Of a stretch of 64,000 nucleotides of DNA, positions 15,932-25,042 are shown in pieces. A program made the position numbers and the translations under genes. The stretch is from Sandaracinaceae bacterium. GTDB taxonomy: Bacteria; Myxococcota_A; Polyangia; Polyangiales; Sandaracinaceae. The notes below the pieces were generated by a model that saw only the letters and a list, made by a program, of their open reading frames with translations, was not told the DNA's origin and searched no databases. The stretch is taken from NCBI GenBank assembly GCA_020633195.1, contig JACKEC010000020.1, positions 248,001 to 312,000 on the forward strand. Direction: 5' to 3'. How positions within the stretch are numbered: position 1 is the stretch's first letter; each line of letters begins with the position of its first letter.

Positions 15932-17304
15932 CCGAGCCGCCGCGCACCGCCCACGTGGGGGATCCGAGGATCCTCGAGCTGCCGCGCTGCGCGCTCGTGA
16001 TCCTGTCGGGCGACGACCGCGGCCGCGAGAAGATCATCGAGGGCGACCTCTTCCGCATCGGCAAGTCGCGGGACAACGAGCTGGTGCTCCAGGACGAGAC
16101 GGTGTCGCGCGCGCACTGCGAGATCGTGCGCGAGCGACGCGGCTACCTGTTGCGGGACCTGGGCTCGACGAACGGCACGCTCCTCGACGGCGCCGAGATC
16201 AAGGAGGCCTGGCTCAAGCCGGGGGCCGTGATCACGGTCGGCAAGGTCGAGCTCAAGGTCCGCCCCTTCTCGGAGCGCATCGAGATCCTGCCCTCGAGCT
16301 CGAGCACGTTCGGCGAGGCCGTCGGCAAGTCGGTCTCGATGCGCGCGGTCTTCGGCCTCCTCGAGCGGCTCGGCCCGACCGACGCGACCGTCCTCATCGG
16401 CGGCGAGACGGGCACCGGCAAGGACGTCCTCGCCCGGGCGATCCACGCGACCAGCCCGCGCGCCAAGGCGCCGTTCATCGTGGTCGACTGCGGCGCCGTC
16501 GTGGGCTCGCTGATCGAGAGCGAGCTGTTCGGTCACGAGAAGGGCGCGTTCACCGGGGCCACGGCCAGCCGGCAGGGCGCGTTCGAGCTCGCCCACGGCG
16601 GCACGCTGTTCCTGGACGAGATCGGGGAGCTCCCCCTCGACCTCCAGCCCAAGCTCCTGCGGGTCCTCGAGACGCGCAGCTTCCGGCGGGTCGGCGGCAA
16701 CACGTCGCACGCGGTTAACATCCGCGTCATCGCCGCCTCGAAGCGCAACCTCAAGATGGAGGTCGAGCGCGGCAAGTTCCGCGAGGATCTCTACTTCCGG
16801 CTCGCCGTGGTGCCGATCGAGCTGCCCCCGCTGCGCGAGCGGCGCGAGGACATCCCGGTGCTCGCCCAGACGCTGCTCGAGCGGATCGCCGCCACCGACT
16901 CGTCCGGGGTCACGCCCAAGCAGCTCGGCCCGCAGATCCTGGACGCGCTGAGCTCGCACGACTGGCCGGGCAACGTCCGGGAGCTCCGCAACGTCCTCGA
17001 GCGCGCGGCGCTCCTCTCGGGCGCGGCCGGGCTCGACGAGGTGCAGCTCGGGATGCTGCCCTTCGCCGGCGCCGCGGCCGCTCCGACCGAGGCCGAGGCG
17101 GGCACGACGCTGCCGCCGTTCGACCCCGCCAAGAGCTACCGCGACACCAAGGCCGAATTCGAGGGCTTCTTCGAGCAGCGCTACGTCGCGTGGCTGCTCG
17201 AGCAAGCGGACGGCAACATCTCCGCCGCCGCCCGAGCGGCCGACATGGACCGCAAGTACCTCCACAAGCTCGTCCGCAAGCACGGCCTGCACCCCAAAGG
17301 CTAG
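15928..17304 (+). CDS. FHA domain-containing sigma54-dependent transcriptional activator
   Basis: 458 residues. The N-terminal FHA domain (about 42-112) has RIGKSRDNELVLQD, VSRAHCEI and DLGSTNGTLLDG, the phosphothreonine-binding residues. The AAA+ domain has Walker A GETGTGKD (159-166), the sigma54-contacting GAFTGA loop (206-211) and Walker B TLFLDE (226-231). The Fis-type helix-turn-helix ends in NISAAARAADMDRKYLHKLV. It should turn on sigma54 promoters when its FHA domain meets a phosphorylated partner. The kinase gene 87 bases downstream is an obvious candidate source of that phosphate, as known for myxobacterial FHA regulators. It starts with GTG overlapping the upstream TGA. Confidence 0.93.
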   Translation: MTEPPRTAHVGDPRILELPRCALVILSGDDRGREKIIEGDLFRIGKSRDNELVLQDETVSRAHCEIVRERRGYLLRDLGSTNGTLLDGAEIKEAWLKPGAVITVGKVELKVRPFSERIEILPSSSSTFGEAVGKSVSMRAVFGLLERLGPTDATVLIGGETGTGKDVLARAIHATSPRAKAPFIVVDCGAVVGSLIESELFGHEKGAFTGATASRQGAFELAHGGTLFLDEIGELPLDLQPKLLRVLETRSFRRVGGNTSHAVNIRVIAASKRNLKMEVERGKFREDLYFRLAVVPIELPPLRERREDIPVLAQTLLERIAATDSSGVTPKQLGPQILDALSSHDWPGNVRELRNVLERAALLSGAAGLDEVQLGMLPFAGAAAAPTEAEAGTTLPPFDPAKSYRDTKAEFEGFFEQRYVAWLLEQADGNISAAARAADMDRKYLHKLVRKHGLHPKG

Positions 17305-17325
17305 GTTTTCCGGGAGCTTCCCGCG

Positions 17326-17354
17326 TTGACAGGGACGCCGCGGGATCGGACACT
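17326..17354 (+). promoter_or_regulatory. Possible sigma70 promoter for the kinase gene
   Basis: A perfect TTGACA (17326-17331) is followed after 17 bases by GACACT, a weak -10. It lies 37 bases before the kinase ATG, in the gap after the FHA regulator. Confidence 0.35.
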
Positions 17355-17391
17355 TCGGGCTGCCGCGGGCAGGGGCGCGGTGGGGGACTCA

Positions 17392-19329
17392 ATGGCGGTG
17401 TCCGAAGCGAAGAGGCCAACTACCGTCGAAGCGCACAAGGCCTACTCACTGGTCGCCATCCCGCCTCAAGCGTTCGACAAGTACACGCTGATCGGGAAGC
17501 TGGGCCACGGGGGGATGGCCGAGGTGAACCTCGCCGTCGTCGAGGGCAAGGGCGGCTTCCGGAAGCTGACGGTCATCAAGCGCCTGCACCGGCACCTCGC
17601 GATGGAGCCGGGCTTCATCGACATGTTCCTCGACGAGGCGCGCCTCGCCGCGCGGCTCAACCACCCGCACTGCGTGCAGACCTACGAGGTCGGCGAGCAC
17701 AACGACAACCACTTCCTCGCGATGGAGTACCTCGACGGCCAGGGCCTCGAGCGGCTCCTGCGCATCTCGGGGCAGCAGGGCCTGCCGATGCCGATCGAGG
17801 AGAGCGCGCGCATCGTCGCCGACGCCCTCGACGGCTTGGCCTACGCCCACGAGCTCACCGACTTCGACGGCACCGAGCTGAACGTGGTTCACCGTGACGT
17901 CAGCCCGCAGAACATCTTCGTCACCTACAACGGGATGGTGAAGCTGCTCGACTTCGGCATCTCGAAGGCGGCGACGCACGTGGTCGAGACGAAGACCGGC
18001 GTCATCAAGGGCAAGTACGCCTACATCGCCCCCGAGCAGGCGCTCGGGCAGTCGGTCGACCAGCGCTCCGACCTGTGGTCGATGGGCGTGGTGCTCTGGG
18101 AGGTGCTCACCGGGCGGCGCCTCTTCAAGAGCGTCAACGAGCTCGCGACGCTGCACGAGACGTTGCAGGGCGAGATCAAGCTGCCGTCCGCGTTCCGGCC
18201 GGAGCTCCCGACCGAGCTCGACACGATCTGCAACCGGGCGCTGCAGCGGAACCCCGACGAGCGCTACCAGACCGCGCAGGAGATGAAGGAGGACCTCGAG
18301 CGCTACCTCCGCTCCCTCCCCGACTCCCCCGGCCGCAAGCAGATCGCGCGGCTGATGAAGGAGCGCTTCTCCGACGTCATCAAGCACCACAAGGGCACCC
18401 TCGCCGAGTGCCTCCAGGGCTCGGGCACCGTCGGCACGGCGACGATCGAGCGCCTGATCCCGCCCAACTCGAGCTCGCAAGAGCTCTTGACGCCGTCCGT
18501 CTCGGGGATCCTGTCCAGCGGCGCCACGCCGACCCCCACACCGGCGCCGATGCTGGCGTCGAGCTCCGTGACGCCGCCGCCCATCTACTCCGGGGAGGCG
18601 TCGATCCAGCCGCCCTCGGGCGAGGAGCGCGAGGACCGCGGGCTCGGCTGGGTGTGGAAGGTCGGGATCGTCCTCGCGGTGATCCTCCTCGCCGTCATCC
18701 TCGGGCTGCTCCTCCCCCTCGGCGACGACGACGCCGAGACGGTCGCGGGCAACGGGACCTCCAGCGCCGACATCGACGACCGCCCCGGCGGCACCAGCGA
18801 CCAGGTCCTCGTCGTGGAGCCCACGACGATCGACTCCCCCGACCCGGTGGCGGTCCCCGACCCGCCGCCGGTCGCGGAGAACCCCGTGCAGCCGCCCGAG
18901 GTCGTCGAGGCGCCGCAACCCGTCGAGGAGCCCGTCGAGGAGCCGGTCGAGGAGCCCGAGCCGGGGCCTGGGCAGCGGCTCAGCGCGGCCGAAGAAGCCC
19001 GCCTCGCGGCGGCGCGCCGGGCTCGACGCGAGCAGCTGCGTCGTGAGCGGGAAGAGGCCCAGGCGACCGCGCCGCCGCCGCCGGTGGAGACGCCGCCGGT
19101 CCGCGAGACGCCGCCCGCCGCCAGCCAGGGCTTCCTGACCCTGGCGACGACGCCCTGGACGACGGTCTCCGTGAACGGACGGGCGCTCGGCACGACCCCG
19201 CTCATCCGGGTCGCGCTGCCGCCGGGCAACCACACCCTGCGGCTCGTGAACCGCGAGCGCGGCATCGACCAGACCTACCGGGTGACAATCACGGCCGGCG
19301 AGGTGCTCACCCGCCGCGTCGGCCTCTGA
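17392..19329 (+). CDS. Transmembrane Ser/Thr protein kinase with PEGA-like C-terminus
   Basis: 645 residues. The kinase domain has GHGGMAEVNLA, the VIKRL lysine, HRDVSPQNIF (the myxobacterial HRDVSPQN form of the catalytic loop), DFGISK and APEQ. One membrane helix follows (VGIVLAVILLAVILGLLLPL), then a Pro/Glu-rich linker with VEEPVEEPVEEPEP repeats, a basic Arg/Ala segment and a PEGA-like domain (TTPWTTVSVNGRALGTTPLI) outside the membrane. The ATG is preceded by a GGGGGA ribosome binding site, so I drop 22 upstream codons. The stop TGA is the first TGA of a dispersed hairpin repeat. Confidence 0.93.
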   Translation: MAVSEAKRPTTVEAHKAYSLVAIPPQAFDKYTLIGKLGHGGMAEVNLAVVEGKGGFRKLTVIKRLHRHLAMEPGFIDMFLDEARLAARLNHPHCVQTYEVGEHNDNHFLAMEYLDGQGLERLLRISGQQGLPMPIEESARIVADALDGLAYAHELTDFDGTELNVVHRDVSPQNIFVTYNGMVKLLDFGISKAATHVVETKTGVIKGKYAYIAPEQALGQSVDQRSDLWSMGVVLWEVLTGRRLFKSVNELATLHETLQGEIKLPSAFRPELPTELDTICNRALQRNPDERYQTAQEMKEDLERYLRSLPDSPGRKQIARLMKERFSDVIKHHKGTLAECLQGSGTVGTATIERLIPPNSSSQELLTPSVSGILSSGATPTPTPAPMLASSSVTPPPIYSGEASIQPPSGEEREDRGLGWVWKVGIVLAVILLAVILGLLLPLGDDDAETVAGNGTSSADIDDRPGGTSDQVLVVEPTTIDSPDPVAVPDPPPVAENPVQPPEVVEAPQPVEEPVEEPVEEPEPGPGQRLSAAEEARLAAARRARREQLRREREEAQATAPPPPVETPPVRETPPAASQGFLTLATTPWTTVSVNGRALGTTPLIRVALPPGNHTLRLVNRERGIDQTYRVTITAGEVLTRRVGL

Positions 19330-19423
19330 GTCCGACGACGCGAAGCGTCGGAGGATCTCAGTGGGGAGCGCGAGGGGCTTGCCCCTCGCCGGAGAGAAAT
19401 CGCCGGAGGCGATTTCTCGACAG
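19326..19423. repeat. Triple-hairpin intergenic repeat, single copy
   Basis: A unit of about 98 bp, and the reverse complement of the 101-bp unit repeated three times at 33725-34027. It contains three perfect or near-perfect hairpins: one around GCGAAGC, one with arms GCGAGGGGC and GCCCCTCGC, and one with arms GAAATCGC and GCGATTTC. The loop of the last hairpin differs (CGGAG here, TAGAA in the other array). The repeat's own TGA forms the stop of the kinase gene. It could act as a terminator-like or RNA-stabilising element. Confidence 0.85.
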
Positions 19424-19478
19424 GCCTCGAGCGAGCCCGCCAGCCACGATTCCGGGGGTTTCGAACCGCTTTGCGCGG

Positions 19479-19484
19479 TAGTAT
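19479..19484 (+). promoter_or_regulatory. Probable -10 hexamer (TAGTAT) for the binding-protein operon
   Basis: TAGTAT lies 10 bases before an in-frame GTG (19495) and 19 before the ATG (19504). It gives the three-gene operon its own promoter, independent of the kinase gene. Confidence 0.45.
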
Positions 19485-19503
19485 CGGCCCCGGGGTGTTC
19501 GAC

Positions 19504-20832
19504 ATGACTTATCGGCGGATCCTCGCCATCGCGCTCGCGGCGCTGTGTGCCGCCTGCGGTCCGGAGCGCACGCTCGACCCGGACGCTTTCGAGCCCATCA
19601 AGATCGGGCTCGTGATCTCGCGCTCGGGCGCCCTCGGGGGCGACGGTCCGGGCTGGGAAGACGCGTCTCGGCTGGCCGCGCTCGAGGTGAACGCGGCGGG
19701 CGGTCTGCTCGGCGGTCACCCGGTGGAGCTCATCGTCGTGGACGACGAGACGAACACGGGCGACGCCGACTTCCACACCGCGCTCGCGAACGAGCTCATC
19801 GGCGACGGCGTCGTCGGGGTCGTCGGCGCGGCCGCGAGCAGCATCTCGCTCGGGGTCGCCGCGGTGCTCACGCCCGCGCGCATCCCGCAGATCTCCTGCT
19901 GCTCGACCTCGGACCGGGTCACCGCGTTCAACGAGGCGCTCGCGCCCGAGGGCCGGTTCCTCTTCCGCACCATCGCGCCGGACTCCTTGCAGTCGCTGGT
20001 CGTCGCGCTCACCGCCGAGGCGCTCGCGTGCACCAACGTCGCGATCCTCCACCTCAACGACGACTACGGGCAGCCCTTCGGCGAGGCCATCGAGGCCGCC
20101 CTGCGCGCGGACGGCGTCACCGTGGCCATCCGCGTGCCCTACATGGAGGGGCAGCCGAGCTACGCCACCGAGGTCGGCATGATCATGGCGGCCGCGCCGG
20201 ACTGCGTCGCGCTCGTGGCGTTCCCGGGCTCGGGGGGCACGATCCTGCGCGACTGGAACGGCGCCGGGGGATCGACCGACACGACCTGGATCGGCACCGA
20301 CGGCATCCGCGCGCCGGCCTTCATCGAGGCGACCGGCGACCCGGCGCTCGTCCGCAACTTCTACGGCACCTCGCCGATCACCGACGCGACCACGCCCGAG
20401 TACAACTCGTACAGCGAGCGCTTCCGGGCGAGCCTCAGCGGCGAGTCGCCGATCCCGTTCTCGTCCAACCAGTACGACGCGACGGCGCTCCTGATGCTCG
20501 CGATCGAGCGGGCGGGCACCACCGACGGCGCCGCCGTGCGGGACGCCCTGCGCGAGGTCTCGACCCGGCAGAGCGAGCCGGACTTCGAGCGGCCGGGCGA
20601 GCTCGCCGACGCGCTCAAGGAGCTCGGGCGCGGCCGCGACATCGACTACCAGGGCGCGAGCGGCAACGTCGACTTCGACGAGCTCGGGAACGTGATCTCG
20701 CCCTTCGAGATCTGGCGCTACGACGCGCCCGGCTCCACCGCGATGTGCACCGGCGCCAGGACGATGCTGACCGGCGGGCTCGGCTCGTTCTGCCGCTTCC
20801 GCATCATCAGCCCCGAGGAGATTCGTCCATGA
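19504..20832 (+). CDS. ABC-type substrate-binding lipoprotein (periplasmic binding protein type 1, LivJ-like)
   Basis: 442 residues. The lipobox is in AALCAACG. The mature part has the type-1 binding fold: IKIGLVISRSGALGGDGPGW, AALEVNAAGGLLGGHPVELI, VVGVVGAAASSIS, then a hinge and a second lobe with ILHLNDDYGQPFGEAIEAAL and SSNQYDATALLMLAIERAG. Such proteins usually feed branched-chain amino acid or amide transporters, but no permease or ATPase is next to it; two small secreted proteins follow instead in an ATGA-linked operon. It may act as a ligand sensor. GTG 9 bases upstream is an alternative start. Confidence 0.87.
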   Translation: MTYRRILAIALAALCAACGPERTLDPDAFEPIKIGLVISRSGALGGDGPGWEDASRLAALEVNAAGGLLGGHPVELIVVDDETNTGDADFHTALANELIGDGVVGVVGAAASSISLGVAAVLTPARIPQISCCSTSDRVTAFNEALAPEGRFLFRTIAPDSLQSLVVALTAEALACTNVAILHLNDDYGQPFGEAIEAALRADGVTVAIRVPYMEGQPSYATEVGMIMAAAPDCVALVAFPGSGGTILRDWNGAGGSTDTTWIGTDGIRAPAFIEATGDPALVRNFYGTSPITDATTPEYNSYSERFRASLSGESPIPFSSNQYDATALLMLAIERAGTTDGAAVRDALREVSTRQSEPDFERPGELADALKELGRGRDIDYQGASGNVDFDELGNVISPFEIWRYDAPGSTAMCTGARTMLTGGLGSFCRFRIISPEEIRP

Positions 20833-21308
20833 GGGCCTGGCTCATCGTGATCGCGTCGCTCGTCGGCGGCTGCGGGCTGACCCCGGTGGAGGTCGACGTG
20901 ACCTTCCCGCGCGAAGAGAACTTCCTCTACGCGGACTTCGGGCAGCTGCTCGTCTACCCGGTCGACCCGGCCGAGGGGCTCGGCGACTGCCCCGACCTGC
21001 TCGACCAGGTCGAGAGCACGGGCATCGGCATGCCGGTCCTCTCCACCGATCGCCTCCCCATCTGCGACTTCCGCAGCGGCGGGGTGAGCTTCGGCGACGT
21101 GCCGCCCGGACCGCACGCCTACCTGATGCTCGCCTACGACGACGCCGACAACCTGCTCCTCGACGGATGCACGATCGCCGAGGCGTACGAGGGCGCGCCC
21201 GCGGTCGAGGTGCGCCTCTTCCCGACGAGCGACTACGCCGGCGCGATCGCCGGGCGGACGCTCACCTGCGGCAACGCGAACGACAAATGCACGGCGGGTT
21301 GCCGATGA
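20829..21308 (+). CDS. Small lipoprotein, unknown function
   Basis: 159 residues. A lipobox is seen in SLVGGCGL. The mature part has several cysteines (GDCPDLLD, ICDFRSGG, DGCTIAEA, and CGNANDKCTAGC at the end) and a beta-rich pattern, but no family I recognise. Start and stop both overlap neighbours by four bases (ATGA), so it is tightly coupled to the binding lipoprotein before it and the TPR-like membrane protein after it. A joint envelope complex is a reasonable inference. Confidence 0.8.
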   Translation: MRAWLIVIASLVGGCGLTPVEVDVTFPREENFLYADFGQLLVYPVDPAEGLGDCPDLLDQVESTGIGMPVLSTDRLPICDFRSGGVSFGDVPPGPHAYLMLAYDDADNLLLDGCTIAEAYEGAPAVEVRLFPTSDYAGAIAGRTLTCGNANDKCTAGCR

Positions 21309-22129
21309 AGACGCGACTCATCATCGGGCTCGCGCTCTGGCTGACCGCGGGGACGGCGCTGGCGCAAGGCAGCGGGGCGAGCGGCGCGCCCTCCCACCTG
21401 CGCGCAGCCGAAGAGGCCTACCTCAACGTCGAGTTCGAGGAGGTCCGCGACCACGCGCTCGAGGCGCTGCGAGGCGGCGGCCTCACGCCCGCGCAGCTCG
21501 TGCGCACCTACGAGCTGCTCGGCGTCGCCAACTCGGCCCTGCACGAGACGGACACCGCGCGCGACTACTTCGTGCGGATGCTCGGGATCGACCCGGACCA
21601 CGAGCTCGACGCGAGCGTGAACCCGGAGATGCGCGATCCCTTCCTCGAAGCGCGCGGGCTCTGGGCCGCGCGCGCCGGCCGGCTGCGGATCGAGGTCGGC
21701 CTCGACCGCCCCAACTCGGCCCTGCGGGTGCAGGTCATCGACCCGACCGACATGGCGACCCGGATCCGCGTGGCGGCGCGCCTCGAGGGCGACGCCGAGT
21801 TCGTCACGCAGGAGTACGAGGCGACGGTCGAGCTCACCGCGGCGGTCACCGGCGCCGGGAGCGCGGACCGCGTCGAGTACTACGTGGAGATCCTCGACAT
21901 GCACGGCAACGTCATGCTCGGCGAGGGCAGCGCGTTCGACCCCCGCGTGGTCGGGCGCATGCGCGTCGAGGGCGGCGGCGGCGGCGGCGTGACGATCTTC
22001 GAGGAGCCGGTGTTCTGGATCATCGTCGCGGCCGTCGCGGCCGTGGCGGTGGGCGTCACGGTCGGCGTCGTGGTCGACCAGCGCAGCCGCATCGGGATCC
22101 AGACCGGCATCTCCTTCGGCGTGGACTGA
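21305..22129 (+). CDS. Secreted, membrane-anchored protein with TPR-like N-terminus
   Basis: 274 residues. A Sec signal (MKTRLIIGLALWLTAGTALA) precedes a helical region (about 30-110) resembling a short TPR: AAEEAYLNVEFEEVRDHALE and LLGVANSALHETDTARDYF. A beta domain follows, then a glycine run and one C-terminal membrane helix (FWIIVAAVAAVAVGVTVGVV) with a short tail. Similar proteins are common beside myxobacterial surface lipoproteins. It is last in the three-gene operon with the binding lipoprotein. The role is not known. Confidence 0.8.
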   Translation: MKTRLIIGLALWLTAGTALAQGSGASGAPSHLRAAEEAYLNVEFEEVRDHALEALRGGGLTPAQLVRTYELLGVANSALHETDTARDYFVRMLGIDPDHELDASVNPEMRDPFLEARGLWAARAGRLRIEVGLDRPNSALRVQVIDPTDMATRIRVAARLEGDAEFVTQEYEATVELTAAVTGAGSADRVEYYVEILDMHGNVMLGEGSAFDPRVVGRMRVEGGGGGGVTIFEEPVFWIIVAAVAAVAVGVTVGVVVDQRSRIGIQTGISFGVD

Positions 22130-22184
22130 GTTAGCCGGAGGGGGCTGGGCGCCCCCGGGGCGCGCTCCCGACGACGTTCGCCGA

Positions 22185-22205
22185 GCGCTCGCTGTAGGCG
22201 AGCGC
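22185..22205. terminator. Hairpin in the gap after the three-gene operon
   Basis: Perfect 8-base arms GCGCTCGC and GCGAGCGC around a 5-base loop; no T tract follows. A GGGGGC/GCCCCC hairpin sits about 40 bases earlier. The pair could end transcription of the operon or be a Rho-independent relic. Confidence 0.3.
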
Positions 22206-22243
22206 CCACGCTATGCTCCGCGCGCTTTTCCTCGAAGATCGTC

Positions 22244-25042
22244 GTGAGCTCACCGAAGAAGAAGACCAAGCGGGCCGCGGCCCCCGAGGGCACCGAGCCG
22301 GAGCCCGCCAAGGGACCGGAGCCCGCCAAGGGAATGGACCCGCGGCGCGTGCGCCTCGTCCGAGGGGCCCTGCTCGCCTTCTTCGGTCTCGGCGCGACCT
22401 TCCTCTTGATGGCGGGCGAGGAGCACCTCTGGCGGGGGCCGCTCCTGGGCATGGTGACCACGCTCGTCGGGACCCTCGGGGTGCTCGACCTCCTCGGCCT
22501 CTTCGTGGAGGGTCGCGACGGAGCCCGCGTCGAGCTGGCCAAGACGCCGCTGTTCGCGATGGAGGGCGAGCACAAGCTCTTCTCGCCCATCGTGACCGTC
22601 CCGGTCGCCGCGCTCGTGTTCATCGGCGTGGTGGGCGTGCAGGGCGTCCCGGGCATCGGGCTCGCCACGTTGCTCGCGCTGCCGTTCCTCGCGCTCTCCG
22701 GGCTCCGGCGCCCCGCGTTCCTCGTGTTCGTGGTGGGCACCGCGCTGTTCCTCCCGTTCCTCGGCGCGTACGGCCTCTGGGATCCCTGGGAGACGCACTA
22801 CGGGGAGGTCTCCCGAGAGATCCTCGCGCGCGAGGACTGGATCAGCCTGTGGTGGGCCCAGGAGGACTGGTTCTGGTCGAAGCCGATCCTGATCTTCTGG
22901 GTCGAGGCGCTGAGCATGGGCGCGCTCGGGGTGGACTTCCACGCCGACGCCAACCCCGCGTTCCCCGAGCTGGCGATCCGGCTGCCGCACTACTTGCTGA
23001 CGATGGGGGCGCTGCTCTCGTCGTACGCGCTCGTCTCGAAGGTGTGGACGAAGCGGACCGGCCTGATCGTCGCGTGCGTGCTCGCGACGATGCCGCACTT
23101 CTTCTTCCTGTCGCACCAGGCGATCACGGACATGCCCTTCGTCGCCAACATGACGATGGCGATGAGCATGCTCGGCCTCGCGATCGTCACGGACGGCGAG
23201 GCGCAGATCACGCGCTACCGGCTGGGCCCGATCACGCTGAGCGCGCGGCAGCTCCTGATCGGCGCGATCACGATGGTGGTCGTCCCGCAGATCCTCTACC
23301 TGGCCTCGCGCAACGTCGCGTTCCTCGGGGGCTTCCCGCCCTTCGGCTGGCACGGCGATCTGTTCATGAGCGGGTCCGCCGGCAACAACGGCATCCCCGG
23401 CAACTCCGCGATCCACAACGTCGAGCCCTACCTCTCGGGCCCGGGCGCGCAGCCCGTGGCGCAGGCGGTGGTCTGGCTGCTCGGCTACCTCGGGATCTTG
23501 TGGCTGCTGCGCAAGGAGTCGCGCTCGCGCACGCTCCTGATGTTCGCGTTCTACTTCTTCTGCGGCCTCGCCTTCATGGCCAAGGGCATCCCGGGCTTCG
23601 CGCTGCCGGGGCTCGTCGCGCTCTTCTTCCTCGTCGGCACCCGGCGCTGGGAGCTGCTGCGCAGCGGCCAGCTCCGCGTCGGCGGCGGGATCCTGACCGT
23701 GCTCGCGGTGGGCATGCCCTGGTACGTGGCGATGTTCATCCGCCACGGCACGGCGTTCACCGATCGGCTCCTGGTCCACGACCACCTGAACCGCCTGACG
23801 TCGGGCGTGCACGGCGACAACGCCTCGATCGAGTACTTCATCGAGCAGATGGGCTACGGGATGTTCCCGTGGATCGCGCTCGCGCCGCTCGCGCTCGGGC
23901 TGTGGATCGCCCGCCCTCGCGGCCGGGGTCCCATCACGACCGCGCGCCGCGACGTGATCGTGCTCGCGGTCCTGTGGCTGATCGCCGCGTTCACGCTCTT
24001 CTCGGCGATGACGACGAAGTTCCACCACTACATCTTCCCCGCGGTCCCCGCGGTGGCGATCCTGGTGGGCGTCGTCTTCGACAGGATGCTCCGCCCCTAC
24101 GAGGAGGGGCTCGACCTCAAGCGCGTGGCCGTCACGCTGCTCGCGATGCTCTCGCCGGTCCCCGTCGTGATCGGGATCGCGGGGCGCTGGGGCGACGTCC
24201 GGGGCATCGTCCCCGAGGGCATCGAGGCGCCGCAGATGGTGGACTGGGTCATCGCCCACCCGTGGGCCGATGGGCAGACGGCGCTGCTGATCCTCGCGGG
24301 GTGCGTGCTCCTCGCGGGCGCCTGGTGGGTCGGTCGCGAGCGCCGCGAGGAGCCCGCCTCGGCCGCCTGGGCGCGCGGCGCGATGACGACCGGCCTGCTC
24401 GCCGCCCCGCCCGTCCTCGCGATGATCGGGCGCGACCTCAGCTGGGTCACCGACGCGCGGCCGCAGGGCTACGAGCGCCTGATCCACCTGTTCGTCTACA
24501 ACTACGGGCGCCCCTGGCCGACCGAGCTCGACTACCGGCCGATCCTCACCGGATTCGCGATCGTGGCGACCGGGGTGATCGTGGTCGCCGCGTTCCGGTC
24601 GCTGCGCGACGTGGCGCTGCGCGCGTTCCTCGGCGTCGCGCTGATGTTCTCGGTCTGGTGCCTCGACGTGTACCTGATCGATCTGTCGCCCCACTGGGGC
24701 CAGCGCGAGCTGATCCAGCGCTACTACGACCTGCGCGAGTCCCCCGAGGAGCCGCTCGTCGCCTGGCAGATGAACTGGAAGGGCGAGAACTTCTACTCGG
24801 GCAACCACGTCAACGTGTTCGTCCAGCTCGACAACCGCGCGCTGCGCGAGTGGCTCGGGCAGAATTCGGGGCGCACCGCGTACTTCCTCCTCGAGCACTC
24901 GCGCCTCGCGAACCTGCGAAACGTGATGAGCGGCAGCACGATCGAGGAGATCACCGATTCCCGCTTCTGCAACAAGTTCGTCCTCGTCCGCGCCCACATC
25001 GCCGGCGGAGCGCAGCCCCGCGCTCGCGATGAACGAGACTGA
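22244..25042 (+). CDS. ArnT/PMT-like integral membrane glycosyltransferase (GT83 type)
   Basis: 932 residues. After a short basic, Pro-rich cytoplasmic N-terminus come at least twelve membrane helices. The first large periplasmic loop has the family hallmark, LWDPWETHYGEVSREIL, with the acidic residues expected to bind a polyprenyl-phosphate sugar, followed by WWSKP-like and FWVEALSMGAL segments. Such enzymes move a sugar from undecaprenyl phosphate onto lipid A, glycans or proteins. The acceptor is unknown. It is longer than ArnT (about 550), with extra helices at the N-terminus and a soluble C-terminal domain. It starts with GTG and overlaps the next gene by 14 bases. Confidence 0.85.
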   Translation: MSSPKKKTKRAAAPEGTEPEPAKGPEPAKGMDPRRVRLVRGALLAFFGLGATFLLMAGEEHLWRGPLLGMVTTLVGTLGVLDLLGLFVEGRDGARVELAKTPLFAMEGEHKLFSPIVTVPVAALVFIGVVGVQGVPGIGLATLLALPFLALSGLRRPAFLVFVVGTALFLPFLGAYGLWDPWETHYGEVSREILAREDWISLWWAQEDWFWSKPILIFWVEALSMGALGVDFHADANPAFPELAIRLPHYLLTMGALLSSYALVSKVWTKRTGLIVACVLATMPHFFFLSHQAITDMPFVANMTMAMSMLGLAIVTDGEAQITRYRLGPITLSARQLLIGAITMVVVPQILYLASRNVAFLGGFPPFGWHGDLFMSGSAGNNGIPGNSAIHNVEPYLSGPGAQPVAQAVVWLLGYLGILWLLRKESRSRTLLMFAFYFFCGLAFMAKGIPGFALPGLVALFFLVGTRRWELLRSGQLRVGGGILTVLAVGMPWYVAMFIRHGTAFTDRLLVHDHLNRLTSGVHGDNASIEYFIEQMGYGMFPWIALAPLALGLWIARPRGRGPITTARRDVIVLAVLWLIAAFTLFSAMTTKFHHYIFPAVPAVAILVGVVFDRMLRPYEEGLDLKRVAVTLLAMLSPVPVVIGIAGRWGDVRGIVPEGIEAPQMVDWVIAHPWADGQTALLILAGCVLLAGAWWVGRERREEPASAAWARGAMTTGLLAAPPVLAMIGRDLSWVTDARPQGYERLIHLFVYNYGRPWPTELDYRPILTGFAIVATGVIVVAAFRSLRDVALRAFLGVALMFSVWCLDVYLIDLSPHWGQRELIQRYYDLRESPEEPLVAWQMNWKGENFYSGNHVNVFVQLDNRALREWLGQNSGRTAYFLLEHSRLANLRNVMSGSTIEEITDSRFCNKFVLVRAHIAGGAQPRARDERD

